NCBI RefSeq assembly: GCF_004122115.1
Contig: NZ_SBKP01000001.1
Span: 186,001 to 250,000 of the forward strand
Source of the DNA: Sphingobium fluviale
GTDB lineage: Bacteria; Pseudomonadota; Alphaproteobacteria; Sphingomonadales; Sphingomonadaceae
Direction: 5' to 3'
Length of the DNA stretch: 64,000 bases
A program made the translations under genes and the position numbers. Each line of letters opens with the position of its first letter. Positions within the stretch are counted from its first letter, which is position 1. Below the pieces are notes generated by a model, which was not told the DNA's origin, made no database searches, and worked only from the letters and a program-made list of their open reading frames with translations. Below, piece after piece: positions 26,119 through 39,053 of the stretch.

Positions 26119-26198
26119 ATGGCGCACTCCTGCAGGCTGCCGATTTGCTGATGCGAGAGCAGAGCAGCACAGTCAATGCCGATAGGCGCGTAGCCCGA

Positions 26199-26236
26199 CA
26201 AAAAGAAGCCGGAGGCGCATGAAACGCCCCCGGCTC
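26199..26236 (-). terminator. Rho-independent terminator after groEL
   Basis: On the minus strand an eleven-base stem with one mismatch (arms 26225-26235 and 26207-26217) followed by TCTTTTTG, 28 bases past the groEL stop. Confidence 0.8.
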
Positions 26237-26263
26237 CTGTAACCTATAGCGAATGGGTGTGGA

Positions 26264-27982
<1,719 letters not shown>

Positions 27983-28270
27983 TTAGCCAACAATACCGAG
28001 AATATCCGATTCTTTCATGATGAGCAGGTCTTCGCCATCGACCTTAACCTCGGTGCCGGACCACTTGCCGAACAGGATGCGATCGCCCGCCTTCACGTCG
28101 AGCGGAGTAACCTTGCCGTCTTCGGACTTGGCGCCCGAACCAACGGAGACGACTTCACCTTCCTGCGGCTTTTCCTTGGCGCTATCCGGAATGATGATGC
28201 CACCGGCGGTTTTCTCTTCCGCTTCTACGCGGCGCACGAGAACGCGGTCATGCAAAGGACGAAATCCCAT
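27983..28270 (-). CDS. groS: Co-chaperonin GroES
   Basis: A 95-residue co-chaperonin. It begins [14 protein letters not shown]; the mobile loop is [18 protein letters not shown], and the end is [10 protein letters not shown]. It caps the GroEL ring. The start at 28270 fits the family and has AAAGGG-type sites upstream; a sixteen-codon extension is rejected. Confidence 0.98.
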   Translation of the reverse strand: MGFRPLHDRVLVRRVEAEEKTAGGIIIPDSAKEKPQEGEVVSVGSGAKSEDGKVTPLDVKAGDRILFGKWSGTEVKVDGEDLLIMKESDILGIVG

Positions 28271-28371
28271 ATAATTGCCTTTCCCTTTCCAACGGAGATC
28301 CGTACCCCCATAACCCATTCACCCGCACGATTGGCGGTGCCGGGCGGAGCGGACCCCCAGACAAACTGCGA

Positions 28372-28398
28372 TCAGCACTCTCGGCCTGAGAGTGCCAG
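28372..28398. promoter_or_regulatory. CIRCE operator (HrcA site) of groESL
   Basis: TCAGCACTC, nine bases, GAGTGCCAG: the arms match the CIRCE consensus TTAGCACTC-N9-GAGTGCTAA at 15 of 18 positions and the spacer is exactly nine. It overlaps the expected transcription start of the heat-shock-type promoter at 28406-28434. HrcA is expected to repress here. Confidence 0.88.
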
Positions 28399-28405
28399 CG
28401 GCCCG

Positions 28406-28434
28406 TATATGGGACCGATTATTGGGCTATCAAG
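28406..28434 (-). promoter_or_regulatory. RpoH-type promoter of groESL
   Basis: On the minus strand CTTGAT (-35, 28429-28434), a 15-base spacer and CCCATATA (-10, 28406-28413) match the sigma-32 pattern CTTGAA-N13-17-CCCATNT. The rpoH gene is at 58.6 kb in this window. Confidence 0.7.
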
Positions 28435-28550
28435 GGGATCGGCATGATTTTTTCTTGGGCAGCGACGTGAGCAACCCTGCCCATCTAATAATATGATTAA
28501 AAACAGCAATATTACTGTTTTGCGTCACGAAAATGTACTAAAAACTGCGC

Positions 28551-28578
28551 TTGACCTTTGGCCTATCAGCGGTTATCT
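28551..28578 (+). promoter_or_regulatory. Possible housekeeping promoter of outer-membrane protein gene
   Basis: TTGACC at 28551-28556 and TTATCT at 28573-28578 with 16 bases between, about 60 bases upstream of the start codon. The surrounding stretch 28441-28639 has no gene and is AT-rich. The rest of the 28271-28639 gap holds the groESL control region. Confidence 0.45.
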
Positions 28579-28639
28579 CCCCTGCCGGGGCGCACAATAT
28601 AATAAATGTCCGCGTTATATTTTGAACAAGGGGTAAATC

Positions 28640-29308
28640 ATGAAGAAATCATTTGCGCTTATCGTCACCACGCTGGCGGCGACCACCTCCGTTGCGGCCT
28701 ATGCCGCAGAGGACGACAACGCCCGCCTCAGCGTCGGCATCACCGGCGGCACACTGGGCATCGGCCCGGAAGTTGGCTATCGCGTATCCGAGATGTTCGG
28801 CGTTCGCGCAAACGCAACGTTCCTCAGCATCAGCCGCGATATCGACTCGTCTGGCATCAACTATGACGGCAAGGCCAAGCTGAAGTCCGGCGGCGTTATG
28901 GTCGACGTCTACCCGTTCGGCGGCGGCTTCCGCCTGTCTGGTGGCCTGCGCATCAACGGTAACGAAGCGCGCGTGGTGGCCCGCCCGACCCAGAATGTGC
29001 AGGTTGGCAACAACACCTACACACCAACGGACATCGGCACACTGCGCACTGAGACCGACCTCAAGAACCTCGCCCCCACCCTGACGCTGGGCTATGGCGG
29101 TGGCCTCTCCAAGGGCCTCACCTTCGGCATCGAGGGCGGCGCGATGTTTCAGGGCAAGATGAAGATCAAGCCGCTGACCTACACGGGTACTGCCCCGATC
29201 GGCACGATCGCGGCAGATCTTGAGCGCGAACGCCAGGAAATTCAGGACGATATCGACGGCTTCAAGGTCTATCCGATCCTGCAGCTCACAATTGGCTATC
29301 GCTTCTAA
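28640..29308 (+). CDS. Outer-membrane beta-barrel protein
   Basis: A 222-residue exported protein. The signal peptide (MKKSFALIVTTLAATTSVA, cleavage near AYA-AE) is followed by alternating hydrophobic strands such as LSVGITGGTLGIGPEVGYRV and a C-terminal LQLTIGYRF, whose final Phe is the usual outer-membrane assembly signal. The size fits an eight-strand barrel of the OmpA/OmpX-like type. The cargo or role is unknown. AAGGGG precedes the ATG; a strong terminator follows. Confidence 0.82.
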   Translation: MKKSFALIVTTLAATTSVAAYAAEDDNARLSVGITGGTLGIGPEVGYRVSEMFGVRANATFLSISRDIDSSGINYDGKAKLKSGGVMVDVYPFGGGFRLSGGLRINGNEARVVARPTQNVQVGNNTYTPTDIGTLRTETDLKNLAPTLTLGYGGGLSKGLTFGIEGGAMFQGKMKIKPLTYTGTAPIGTIAADLERERQEIQDDIDGFKVYPILQLTIGYRF

Positions 29309-29327
29309 ACAGCGCAAACAGTCTTTC

Positions 29328-29376
29328 AAAACCCGCCGATGCCCAAGGTTATCGCCTTGGCGTCGGCGGGTTTTCC
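29328..29376 (+). terminator. Rho-independent terminator
   Basis: A long GC-rich stem with AAAACCCGCC on the left and GGCGGGTTTT on the right and inner AAGG/CCTT pairs, ending in a T-run. It lies 20 bases after the outer-membrane protein stop. Confidence 0.88.
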
Positions 29377-29443
29377 TTTGCCGTGGGCGTGGCAACGCGG
29401 TAAGCCCTGACCAACCGACTTCAATCACGGCCGGAGCCACCGC

Positions 29444-31339
29444 ATGACCTTCCTCAAAGCCATCTGGCGCATCATCATCGGCGTAAAGGATGTGCTGGTG
29501 CTGTGCTTCCTGCTGCTGTTCTTCGGGGGGCTTTACGCGGTGCTCAGTATGGCGCCCGGTGAGCGTCCGCTGCACACGCACGAAGGCGCGCTGCTGATCG
29601 ACATGGATGGCACGCTCGTTGAACAACCGCAGGAGACGGACCCGTTTTCTGCGCTGATGGGCAGCGAAGCCCCGTTATATGAATATCGGTTGCGCGATGT
29701 CGTTCACGCGCTGGAAAATGCGCGCACGGACCCGAAGGTCAAAGCCGTAGTCCTCAATCTTGATGGCTTCGCGGGCGGCGGGCAGGTGGCGCTGATGCGC
29801 GTTGGCAAGGCGCTGGATAGCGTGCGCGCTTCGAAAAAGCCTGTGCTTGCCTATGCCACACTGTATACGGATGACAGCTATATGCTCGCCGCCCACGCAA
29901 GCGAAGTCTGGCTCAATCCGCTCGGAGGCGTAGTATTCAGCGGCCCCGGTGGCTCGATGCCCTATTTCAAGGGCTTGATCGACAAATTGGGCGTAACGGC
30001 ACACATCTATCGGGTCGGGACATATAAGAGCGCGGTCGAGCCATTCATGCTCAGCGGTCCCTCGCCAGAGGCGCAGGCCGCGAGCCAGGCGCTGGTCAAC
30101 ACACTCTGGTCTAATTGGCTGGATGATGTGGCCAAGGCGCGCCCGCGCGCGAAAATCGCGACCTACGCGACCAAGCCGGTGCAACAAATTGAGGCGGCAA
30201 AGGGCAATCTATCGCAGGCCGCGCTCTCTGCCGGGCTGGTGGACAAGCTGGGCGACATCCGCGCGTTTGACGAACGGGTAACTGCGCTGGCGGGGGAGGC
30301 ACCATCCGGTCAGAATGGCCCGGCGTTCGCGGCAATTGCACTGCACGATTACACCCGCGCCCACCGCCCTGCAGGCGATGGCCAGATCGGCGTCGTCACG
30401 GTGGCTGGCGCGATCATGGATGGCGAGGCTGGCCCCGGCACGGCCGGCGGAGATAGCATCGCCATGCTGATCGAGGACGCGCTGGCGAACGATGACATCA
30501 AGGCGCTGGTGGTGCGCATTGACTCCCCCGGCGGCTCCGTACTGGCCTCTGAGCAGATCCGCGCCGCGCTGGGCGCCGCACGCGCAAAGGGTATTCCAGT
30601 CGTCGCGTCTATGGGTAATGTCGCGGCCAGCGGAGGCTATTGGGTGGCGAGTGCGGCGGACACAGTGCTGGCCGAGCCATCTACCGTCACCGGCTCCATC
30701 GGCGTATTCGGCATTTTGCCGAGCTTTGAGGGCATGCTGAGCAAGATCGGTATCACCACCAGCGCGGTGAAAACAACCCCGCTCACAGGTGAGCCAGACG
30801 TGTTGGGCGGAATCGGCCCAGAGTTCAACCGGATCACACAGCTCGGTGTGGAAGACATATACCGCCGATTTCTGAAGCTGGTGGCGGACGCACGCGGCAA
30901 AAGCCCTGCTGAGATAGACCGCATAGCACAGGGACGGGTGTGGGATGGCGGCAGCGCGCGGCAGATTGGGCTGATTGATCGCTTTGGCGGGCTGGAGGAC
31001 GCGATTGCCGAGGCAGCGCGCCTCGCCAAGATCGACCCCGAAATGGCCCGCCCGCTTTATATCGACCCGGAGCCAGACCCCTTTACCGCCTTTTTCGCGC
31101 GGATGACTGGCGAGAGCGAGGCGAGAGCAGTCTACCGCTCCGGCGCGCGCGATCTACTCGGCCATCAGGCGGCGATGCAACGGGCGATGCTGCTACGCAT
31201 CCTCTCAGACGCGCGGATGATGGCGGAAGGCAGCTCTGTTCAGGCCAGGTGTCTGGAATGTGGGGCATTTACCCCACCCTCGCCCGCAGCACATGAGAAC
31301 ACAGGCGTCATGACTCTGATCGCCAAGCTGATGCAATAA
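29444..31339 (+). CDS. sppA: Signal peptide peptidase SppA, 67K type
   Basis: A 631-residue inner-membrane serine protease that degrades cleaved signal peptides. A membrane anchor is at residues 17-36 (VLVLCFLLLFFGGLYAVL). Two tandem ClpP-like halves follow; the catalytic Lys is in YRVGTYKSAVEPF of the first half and the nucleophile Ser in GNVAASGGYWVASAADTV of the second. Length and order match E. coli SppA. It is a single gene, convergent with lpdA over 25 bases that hold a small GC hairpin. Confidence 0.95.
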   Translation: MTFLKAIWRIIIGVKDVLVLCFLLLFFGGLYAVLSMAPGERPLHTHEGALLIDMDGTLVEQPQETDPFSALMGSEAPLYEYRLRDVVHALENARTDPKVKAVVLNLDGFAGGGQVALMRVGKALDSVRASKKPVLAYATLYTDDSYMLAAHASEVWLNPLGGVVFSGPGGSMPYFKGLIDKLGVTAHIYRVGTYKSAVEPFMLSGPSPEAQAASQALVNTLWSNWLDDVAKARPRAKIATYATKPVQQIEAAKGNLSQAALSAGLVDKLGDIRAFDERVTALAGEAPSGQNGPAFAAIALHDYTRAHRPAGDGQIGVVTVAGAIMDGEAGPGTAGGDSIAMLIEDALANDDIKALVVRIDSPGGSVLASEQIRAALGAARAKGIPVVASMGNVAASGGYWVASAADTVLAEPSTVTGSIGVFGILPSFEGMLSKIGITTSAVKTTPLTGEPDVLGGIGPEFNRITQLGVEDIYRRFLKLVADARGKSPAEIDRIAQGRVWDGGSARQIGLIDRFGGLEDAIAEAARLAKIDPEMARPLYIDPEPDPFTAFFARMTGESEARAVYRSGARDLLGHQAAMQRAMLLRILSDARMMAEGSSVQARCLECGAFTPPSPAAHENTGVMTLIAKLMQ

Positions 31340-31364
31340 GTTGAGAGGCGCTACCGCGCCTGCC

Positions 31365-32765
31365 TTACATATGGATGGGCTTGCCCTGTACCGCCATCGC
31401 CGCCTCTTTCATCGCCTCGCTGTGCGTGGGATGAGCGTGGCACGTATAGGCGATATCCTCGCTCGATGCGCCGAACTCCATCGCCTGAGCCGCCTGAGCG
31501 ATCATCGTGCCCGCGAGCGACGCGACGATATGAACGCCCAGCACCCGGTCCGTGTCCGCCTCTGAGATGATCTTGACGAAGCCGTCAGTATCGTCATTCG
31601 CCTTGGCGCGGCTATTCGCCATCATCGGGAACTTGCCGATCTTGATCGCGCCCTTAGCTTTTGCCTGTTCCTCTGTGAGGCCGACGCTGGCGATCTCCGG
31701 GTGGGTATAGACAACCGCCGGGATAACGTCATGATTGACGATGCCGGTAAGGCCCGCAATGTTCTCCGCCACCGCGATGCCCTCGTCCTCGGCCTTGTGC
31801 GCCAGCATCGGGCCGGGGATCACGTCGCCAATGGCCCAGACGCCTGAAACGGATGTCGCGAATTCATGATCGGTTTCAATCTGCCCGCGCGCATTGGGGA
31901 CGAGGCCGATTGTGTCGAGGGCGAGGCCGTCTGTATTCGGCTTGCGGCCAATCGCGACAAGCACAACGTCTGCCTCGATGCTCTCCCCCGCTCCACCAGA
32001 TGCGGGTTCTACACTGACAGTCGCCTTCTTGCCCTTCACGGCAACGCCCGTCACCTTGGTGCTGGTCTTGATGTCAAAGCCCTGCTTCTTGAAGATCTTC
32101 GCCGCTTCCTTGCGGACATCATCATCCATGCCGGGCAGGATCTGGTCGAGATATTCGACCACCGTCACTTTCGCGCCAAGCCTGCGCCACACGCTGCCCA
32201 GCTCCAGCCCGATCACCCCGCCGCCGATCACGACCATGTGCCCCGGCACCTTGGCCAGATCGAGCGCGCCTGTGGAGTCAACGATTATGCCCTTGGCGTT
32301 GTCGATCTCCACGCCCGGCAGCGGCGTGACAGACGAGCCGGTGGCGATGACGATGTTTTTGGCGGTCACGGTCTTGCCCGCCACCTCGACACTGTGCGCG
32401 TCCTTGAAGCTGGCGTGGCCCTTCAGCCAATCGACCTTGTTCTTCTTGAACAGAAACGCGATGCCGCCGGTGAGGCCGGAGACGACCTTGTCCTTTTCCT
32501 TCAGCATCACAGGTAGATCGAGCGATGCGCCGGACACCTTTACGCCAAATTTGGCAAGCATGCCGGAGTTGACCTCCTCGAACTTCTCGGATGCGTGCAG
32601 CAGCGCCTTGGAAGGGATGCAGCCGACATTGAGGCAGGTGCCGCCCAGCGTCTCGCGGCTTTCGACGCAAGCGGTCTTGAGGCCAAGCTGCGCCGCGCGG
32701 ATCGCCGCGACATAACCGCCGGGGCCAGCGCCAATCACCAACACATCATAATCAAAGTCGGCCAT
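31365..32765 (-). CDS. lpdA: Dihydrolipoyl dehydrogenase (E3)
   Basis: A 466-residue FAD/NAD disulfide oxidoreductase that reoxidises lipoamide of the 2-oxoglutarate (and perhaps pyruvate) dehydrogenase. The FAD loop is VIGAGPGGYVAAIRA; the redox disulfide is Cys44 and Cys49 in GGTCLNVGCIPSK; the C-terminal active-site His-Glu is in CHAHPTHSE. It is the last gene of the sucD-sucA-odhB-lpdA series, 17 bases after odhB. Confidence 0.97.
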   Translation of the reverse strand: MADFDYDVLVIGAGPGGYVAAIRAAQLGLKTACVESRETLGGTCLNVGCIPSKALLHASEKFEEVNSGMLAKFGVKVSGASLDLPVMLKEKDKVVSGLTGGIAFLFKKNKVDWLKGHASFKDAHSVEVAGKTVTAKNIVIATGSSVTPLPGVEIDNAKGIIVDSTGALDLAKVPGHMVVIGGGVIGLELGSVWRRLGAKVTVVEYLDQILPGMDDDVRKEAAKIFKKQGFDIKTSTKVTGVAVKGKKATVSVEPASGGAGESIEADVVLVAIGRKPNTDGLALDTIGLVPNARGQIETDHEFATSVSGVWAIGDVIPGPMLAHKAEDEGIAVAENIAGLTGIVNHDVIPAVVYTHPEIASVGLTEEQAKAKGAIKIGKFPMMANSRAKANDDTDGFVKIISEADTDRVLGVHIVASLAGTMIAQAAQAMEFGASSEDIAYTCHAHPTHSEAMKEAAMAVQGKPIHM

Positions 32766-32782
32766 GTCAGGCTCTCCGTATC

Positions 32783-34030
32783 TTAAAGATCAATCAGCAG
32801 GCGGGTTGGATCCTCGATCGCGTTCTTGACCGCGACAAGGAACGTCACAGCCTCGCGCCCGTCAATCAGACGATGGTCGTAACTCAGCGCCAGATACATC
32901 ATTGGGCGGATCACGATCTGACCATCGCGCACGACCGGTCGATCCTCGATACGGTGAAGGCCCAGCACTGCGCTCTGCGGCGGGTTGATGATGGGGGTGG
33001 ACATCAGGCTGCCGAACACGCCACCGTTGGAAATTGTGAAGGTGCCGCCCTTCATGTCTTCCATTGTTAAAGCGCCATCCTTGGCCTTCTTGCCGAAGTC
33101 GCCGATGGTTTTTTCGATCTGGGCGACGCTCATGGTTTCGGCATTGCGGATGACCGGCACGACCAGCCCATTGGGTGCGGACACCGCGACCGAGATGTCG
33201 GCGTAATTATGATAGACGATCTCATCGCCTTCGATTTGCGCGTTGACGGCGGGAATATCACGCAGCGCCATGCAAACCGCCTTGGTGAAAAAGCCCATGA
33301 AGCCAAGGCGCACACCGTGCTTTTTCTCGAACAAATCCTTGTACGTGTTACGCGCCTCGATCACGGCCGACATATCGACATCGTTGAAGGTGGTGAGCAG
33401 TGCGGCGGTTTCCTGCGCGCTCTTGAGGCGCTTGGCGACAGTCTGGCGCAGACGGGTCATCTTCACCCGCTCTTCTGCGCGGGCGGATGAGGTCGGGGCT
33501 GATGTTGGGGCTGCCGCAACGGGGGCAGCCGGAGCAGCCCCCTGTGCCTTTGCGGTGCCAGCGGCGACCGCAGCCATCACATCGTCCTTAGTCAGGCGGC
33601 CATCACGGCCCGTTCCCTTGATGCTGCTGGGGTCAAGCCCATGCTCCAGCACCAGGCGGCGCACAGCGGGTGAGAGGGTGACAGAAGATGCATCTTCGGT
33701 GTTGGAGGAAACAGGCGCCGGCGCCGGCACCGACGCTGCCACTGGAGCAGAAGCAGCCGAAGCCGCCGCAGGTGCCGGAGCACTAGCAACGCCACCCGCC
33801 TCCACCGTCGCGATGATCGCGCCAACGTTGACGGTATCGCCTTCCTTCACAAGCTGCTGGCCCAGAACACCTGCGACCGGCGAGGGTACATCCACCGCGA
33901 CCTTATCTGTCTCAAGGCTCGCAATGGGCTCATCGAGCGCGACGGCATCACCCGGCTTTTTCAGCCATGCGCCGACGGTTGCCTCGGTAACGGATTCGCC
34001 CAGCGTGGGGACTTTGACTTCAGTAGCCAT
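32783..34030 (-). CDS. odhB: 2-oxoglutarate dehydrogenase E2, dihydrolipoyl succinyltransferase
   Basis: A 415-residue E2 core protein. It has one lipoyl domain (lipoylated Lys43 in [12 protein letters not shown]), an Ala/Pro-rich linker, an E3/E1-binding domain ([20 protein letters not shown]) and the catalytic domain with [13 protein letters not shown] (His and Asp). It passes the succinyl group from E1 to CoA. It lies between sucA and lpdA in the same direction, which identifies it as the succinyl form rather than the acetyl form. Confidence 0.97.
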   Translation of the reverse strand: MATEVKVPTLGESVTEATVGAWLKKPGDAVALDEPIASLETDKVAVDVPSPVAGVLGQQLVKEGDTVNVGAIIATVEAGGVASAPAPAAASAASAPVAASVPAPAPVSSNTEDASSVTLSPAVRRLVLEHGLDPSSIKGTGRDGRLTKDDVMAAVAAGTAKAQGAAPAAPVAAAPTSAPTSSARAEERVKMTRLRQTVAKRLKSAQETAALLTTFNDVDMSAVIEARNTYKDLFEKKHGVRLGFMGFFTKAVCMALRDIPAVNAQIEGDEIVYHNYADISVAVSAPNGLVVPVIRNAETMSVAQIEKTIGDFGKKAKDGALTMEDMKGGTFTISNGGVFGSLMSTPIINPPQSAVLGLHRIEDRPVVRDGQIVIRPMMYLALSYDHRLIDGREAVTFLVAVKNAIEDPTRLLIDL

Positions 34031-34066
34031 GACTTCTTGCTCCTGGCCCCCCGCATGCGCGGGGGC

Positions 34067-36880
34067 TTACGCTTTCTGCTGACGTTTGATTTCGGTGCGA
34101 ACGCTGTGGCCCAGCGCATCCGCGATGAGCGCGCCCTGCTCGGCGAGGTGACGTTTGGCGAGGCCGGTAGCGGGCGAGGCAGACGCCTTGCGGCCCGCAT
34201 AGCGCGCGCGCATCGGGGCCTTTCCGGCGGCATCGAGCGCCTGCTCGATATACGGCTCGACAAAGAACCATGCGCCATTGTTGCGCGGCTCTTCCTGACA
34301 CCAGATCACTTCTTCAAGGTTAGTCATCCGCGCCAGACGGATGGCGAGCGCCTCGGTCGGGAAGGGATAAATCTGCTCAACGCGCACGATCTGCGTATTG
34401 GCATCGCCCGCCGCATCGCGCGCCTCGATCAGGTCATAGGCCACCTTGCCGGTGCAGAGCACAAGGCGTTTGGTGTCCTTGTCCGGCGCGGGATTGGTAT
34501 CAGACAAGATACGCATGAAGTGATGCGCACCCATGAAATCCTCCGCCTTGCTCACCGCCAGCTTGTGTCGCAGCAATGACTTTGGCGCCATGATGATCAG
34601 CGGCTTGCGGAACGGACGGAGCATCTGGCGACGCAAAATGTGGAAATAGTTGGCCGGGGTGGTGCAGTTCGCGACCTGTATATTCCCCTCGGCGCAGAGC
34701 TGGAGGAACCTCTCAAGCCGCGCGGAGCTATGCTCCGGCCCCTGCCCCTCATAGCCATGCGGCAGCAACAGCACGAGGCCATTGGCGCGCAGCCACTTGG
34801 ATTCTGATGACGCGATATACTGATCGATCATGATCTGCGCGCCGTTGGCGAAATCGCCAAACTGCGCTTCCCAGATCACCAGGCTCTTGGGATCGGCCAT
34901 CGCATAGCCATATTCAAAGCCCAGCACGCCATATTCGGAGAGCGGACTATCCAGCACCTCGAAGTTGCCGTGCGGGATAGTGGAGAGCGGAATATAGCGC
35001 TTTTCCGTTTCCTGATCGAGCCAGACCGAGTGACGATGGCTGAAGGTGCCGCGCCCGGAGTCCTGGCCAGACAGGCGCACGCCATAGCCTTCTGACAACA
35101 GGCTGCCAAACGCCAGCGCCTCACCGGTCGCCCAGTCAAAGCCCTCGCCGGTCTTGAACATCTCGGCCTTGGCCTCGATCACGCGGCGCAGGGTTTTGTG
35201 GACCTCATGGCCATCGGGGATCGTCGTCAACGTGCGGCCCAGGCTGTCAAACAACTTGCCGGAAATAGCGGTTTCGACATTCTTGCGCGCGGTCTCGATG
35301 TCCGCCGGCTGATGCAGGCCTGACCAACGGCCCGCAAACCAGTCCGCATGGTTGGACTTGTAGGTCTTCGCCGCCTCGAACTCTTCCTCAAGGTGATCGG
35401 TAAAGGCCTTGGTCGCGGCAGCGGCAAAGCCCTCATCGATCTTGCCCTCTGCAACCAGACGCGCGGCATAAACCTCGCTCACCGGCGGATGCTGGCGGAT
35501 CGCCTTGTACATCAAAGGCTGGGTAAAGCCCGGCTCATCGCCCTCGTTATGGCCGAAGCGGCGATAGCACCACATGTCGATCACGATATCGCGATGGAAG
35601 GTCTGGCGATAATCCACCGCCAGCTTGCACGCGAAAGTTACTGCTTCGGGGTCATCGCCATTCACATGGATGATCGGCGCCTGCACGCCCTTTGCTACGT
35701 CAGACGGATAAGGCGAACCGCGCGAGAACTGCGGGCTGGTGGTAAAGCCGATCTGGTTGTTGATGATGAAATGGATGCAGCCGCCGGTATTATATCCTTT
35801 GACGCCGGAGAAGCCAAAGCACTCCCAGACGATGCCCTGGCCCGCAAAGGCCGCGTCGCCATGGATCAGCACGGGCAGCACCTGCTCGTGCTTTTCAAGG
35901 TCATCACGGAACACCTGTTGCGCGCGCACTTTGCCGAGTACAACCGGATCCACCGTTTCGAGATGCGAGGGGTTGGGCACCAGGCTCATATGCACCTTGA
36001 TGCCGTCAAACTCGCGGTCGGTGCTGGTGCCGAGGTGATATTTCACGTCGCCCGATCCGCCGACATCCTCCGGGTTGGCAGTGCCGCCGGAAAACTCGTG
36101 GAAAATCACGCGGAAGCCCTTGGCCATCACATTGGCAAGCACGTTCAAGCGCCCGCGATGCGCCATGCCATAGACGATCTCGCGGATGCCGCGAGCGCCG
36201 CCATATTTGATCACCGCTTCCAAGGCAGGGATCATGGACTCGCCGCCATCCAGCCCGAAGCGCTTGGTGCCGACATATTTGCGGCCCAAAAACTTCTCAT
36301 ATTGCTCGGCGTGGATCACCTTGGAGAGGATCGCCTTCTTGCCCTCTGGCGTGAACTCGATCTCCTTATCCGCGCCTTCCATCCGCTCCTGCAGGAAGCG
36401 GCGCTCCTCCACATCGGAGATGTGCATATATTCGAGGCCGACATTGCCGCAGTAGTTGGCGCGCAAGATGCTCACGATCTCGCGGATCGTCGCCCACTCC
36501 ATGCCCAGCGTACCGCCGACATAAATCTTGCGATCCAGCGCCTCGCCGGAAAAGCCATGATATTCGGGCGTCAGATCCGCCGGAATATCGCGGTGCGAGA
36601 GGCCCAGCGGATCGAGATTGGCGGCCAGATGCCCGCGCACGCGATAGGTGCGGATCAGCATCATGGCGCGGATGCTGTCTGAGGCCGCCTGCTTGATTTC
36701 CGCATCGGATAGCGGCTTGCCCGCGCCCTTGGCCGCCGCCTTGACGGCAACCTCCATCTGCGTGGGGTCTAGCGCAGCCGTAAGATCATCGGTGGTATTG
36801 AGCGGCCAGCCGGACCGCGCCCAGCTTGGCCCCTGCTCCACCTCGTTTACGCCGTCGAAATCCTGACCTTCATAGCCCAT
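34067..36880 (-). CDS. sucA: 2-oxoglutarate dehydrogenase E1
   Basis: A 937-residue thiamin-diphosphate enzyme that decarboxylates 2-oxoglutarate. The ThDP/Mg site is visible in LPVLIHGDAAFAGQGIV and FIINNQIGFTTSP, and the family signature GMAHRGRLNVL is present. The length is that of E. coli SucA. The start at 36880 (MGYEGQDFDG) is chosen over a longer reading because GGAA lies seven bases before and the extension is basic. It is 94 bases from sucD. Confidence 0.97.
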   Translation of the reverse strand: MGYEGQDFDGVNEVEQGPSWARSGWPLNTTDDLTAALDPTQMEVAVKAAAKGAGKPLSDAEIKQAASDSIRAMMLIRTYRVRGHLAANLDPLGLSHRDIPADLTPEYHGFSGEALDRKIYVGGTLGMEWATIREIVSILRANYCGNVGLEYMHISDVEERRFLQERMEGADKEIEFTPEGKKAILSKVIHAEQYEKFLGRKYVGTKRFGLDGGESMIPALEAVIKYGGARGIREIVYGMAHRGRLNVLANVMAKGFRVIFHEFSGGTANPEDVGGSGDVKYHLGTSTDREFDGIKVHMSLVPNPSHLETVDPVVLGKVRAQQVFRDDLEKHEQVLPVLIHGDAAFAGQGIVWECFGFSGVKGYNTGGCIHFIINNQIGFTTSPQFSRGSPYPSDVAKGVQAPIIHVNGDDPEAVTFACKLAVDYRQTFHRDIVIDMWCYRRFGHNEGDEPGFTQPLMYKAIRQHPPVSEVYAARLVAEGKIDEGFAAAATKAFTDHLEEEFEAAKTYKSNHADWFAGRWSGLHQPADIETARKNVETAISGKLFDSLGRTLTTIPDGHEVHKTLRRVIEAKAEMFKTGEGFDWATGEALAFGSLLSEGYGVRLSGQDSGRGTFSHRHSVWLDQETEKRYIPLSTIPHGNFEVLDSPLSEYGVLGFEYGYAMADPKSLVIWEAQFGDFANGAQIMIDQYIASSESKWLRANGLVLLLPHGYEGQGPEHSSARLERFLQLCAEGNIQVANCTTPANYFHILRRQMLRPFRKPLIIMAPKSLLRHKLAVSKAEDFMGAHHFMRILSDTNPAPDKDTKRLVLCTGKVAYDLIEARDAAGDANTQIVRVEQIYPFPTEALAIRLARMTNLEEVIWCQEEPRNNGAWFFVEPYIEQALDAAGKAPMRARYAGRKASASPATGLAKRHLAEQGALIADALGHSVRTEIKRQQKA

Positions 36881-36974
36881 GACGTGTTCCAATCGCCCTT
36901 GTGTCCCGCGTGCAGCCGGGGGACGCATTGCTATCCGGCGCGGTGCAGCGCGCCCGGAAGCCTGTCATACATGG

Positions 36975-37859
36975 TTAACCGTTAAGAACTTCCAACAGCG
37001 TCGTGCCCAGCTCCGAGGGGCTGGCGGCAACCTTGATGCCCGCCGCTTCCATTGCGGCGATCTTGCTCTCAGCGTCGCCCTTACCGCCGGAAACGATCGC
37101 CCCGGCATGGCCCATGCGGCGGCCCGGAGGCGCTGTGCGGCCCGCGATGAAGCCAGCCATCGGCTTCTTGCGGCCCTTCTTCGCCTCGTCGATCAGGAAC
37201 TGCGCGGCCTGCTCCTCGGCATCGCCGCCGATTTCGCCGATCATGATGATGCTCTTGGTCGCATCGTCGGCCAGAAACAGCTCCAGCACATCGATGAAGT
37301 TAGTGCCGTTAACCGGATCGCCGCCGATGCCGACAGCCGTGGTCTGGCCGAGGCCAGCATTGGACGTCTGGAACACCGCCTCATAGGTGAGCGTGCCGGA
37401 GCGCGAAACGACGCCAACTGAACCCTTCTTGAAGATGTTGCCGGGCATGATGCCGATCTTGCACTCGTCAGGCGTCAGCACACCGGGGCAGTTCGGGCCG
37501 ATCAGGCGGGACTTGCTGCCCGACAGCGCGCGCTTTACCCGCACCATATCGAGCACCGGAATGCCCTCGGTGATGCAAACGATCAGCTGGATTTCCGCGT
37601 CGATCGCTTCAAGAATGGAGTCCGCGGCAAATGGCGGCGGAACATAGACGACGGACGCGTCCGCCCCGGTCTTGGTCTTGGCTTCCGCAACCGTATCGAA
37701 CATCGGCAGGCCGATGTGCGTGGTTCCGCCCTTGCCGGGCGTGACGCCGCCGACCATCTGCGTGCCATAGGCAAGCGCCTGCTCGGTATGAAAGGTTCCG
37801 GTTGCACCGGTCATCCCCTGTGTGATGACCTTGGTGTTCTTGTTGATGAGAATGGACAT
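36975..37859 (-). CDS. sucD: Succinyl-CoA ligase alpha subunit
   Basis: A 294-residue subunit that carries the phospho-His: [18 protein letters not shown] near residue 245. The CoA-binding Rossmann part ([16 protein letters not shown]) opens the protein. It makes ATP or GTP from succinyl-CoA with SucC. The usual partner gene sucC is not next to it; mdh stands upstream with only 83 bases between. Its product needs SucC encoded elsewhere. Confidence 0.97.
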   Translation of the reverse strand: MSILINKNTKVITQGMTGATGTFHTEQALAYGTQMVGGVTPGKGGTTHIGLPMFDTVAEAKTKTGADASVVYVPPPFAADSILEAIDAEIQLIVCITEGIPVLDMVRVKRALSGSKSRLIGPNCPGVLTPDECKIGIMPGNIFKKGSVGVVSRSGTLTYEAVFQTSNAGLGQTTAVGIGGDPVNGTNFIDVLELFLADDATKSIIMIGEIGGDAEEQAAQFLIDEAKKGRKKPMAGFIAGRTAPPGRRMGHAGAIVSGGKGDAESKIAAMEAAGIKVAASPSELGTTLLEVLNG

Positions 37860-37942
37860 GCTTACCCCTTCTTCAGGTGGTGTGGCATTTCATATTTCCC
37901 TCACCGGCTGCACACTTTTCCTGGGGAGGGAGTGCAGCTCGT

Positions 37943-38974
<1,032 letters not shown>

Positions 38975-39053
38975 TTAAGGATTCAACACTGGTTTTCGCT
39001 GCACTGCAACTTATTTGTGATATTGCGAAGTAATTGCAATAAATACGCCCTCG

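Noticed and set aside
35348..36682. 444-codon plus-strand frame over sucA
   Set aside because: Shadow of sucA, no ribosome site and no family resemblance.
36970..36990. TTAA pairs near the sucD stop as a CtrA site
   Set aside because: The spacing is three bases, not seven, and it lies at a gene end.
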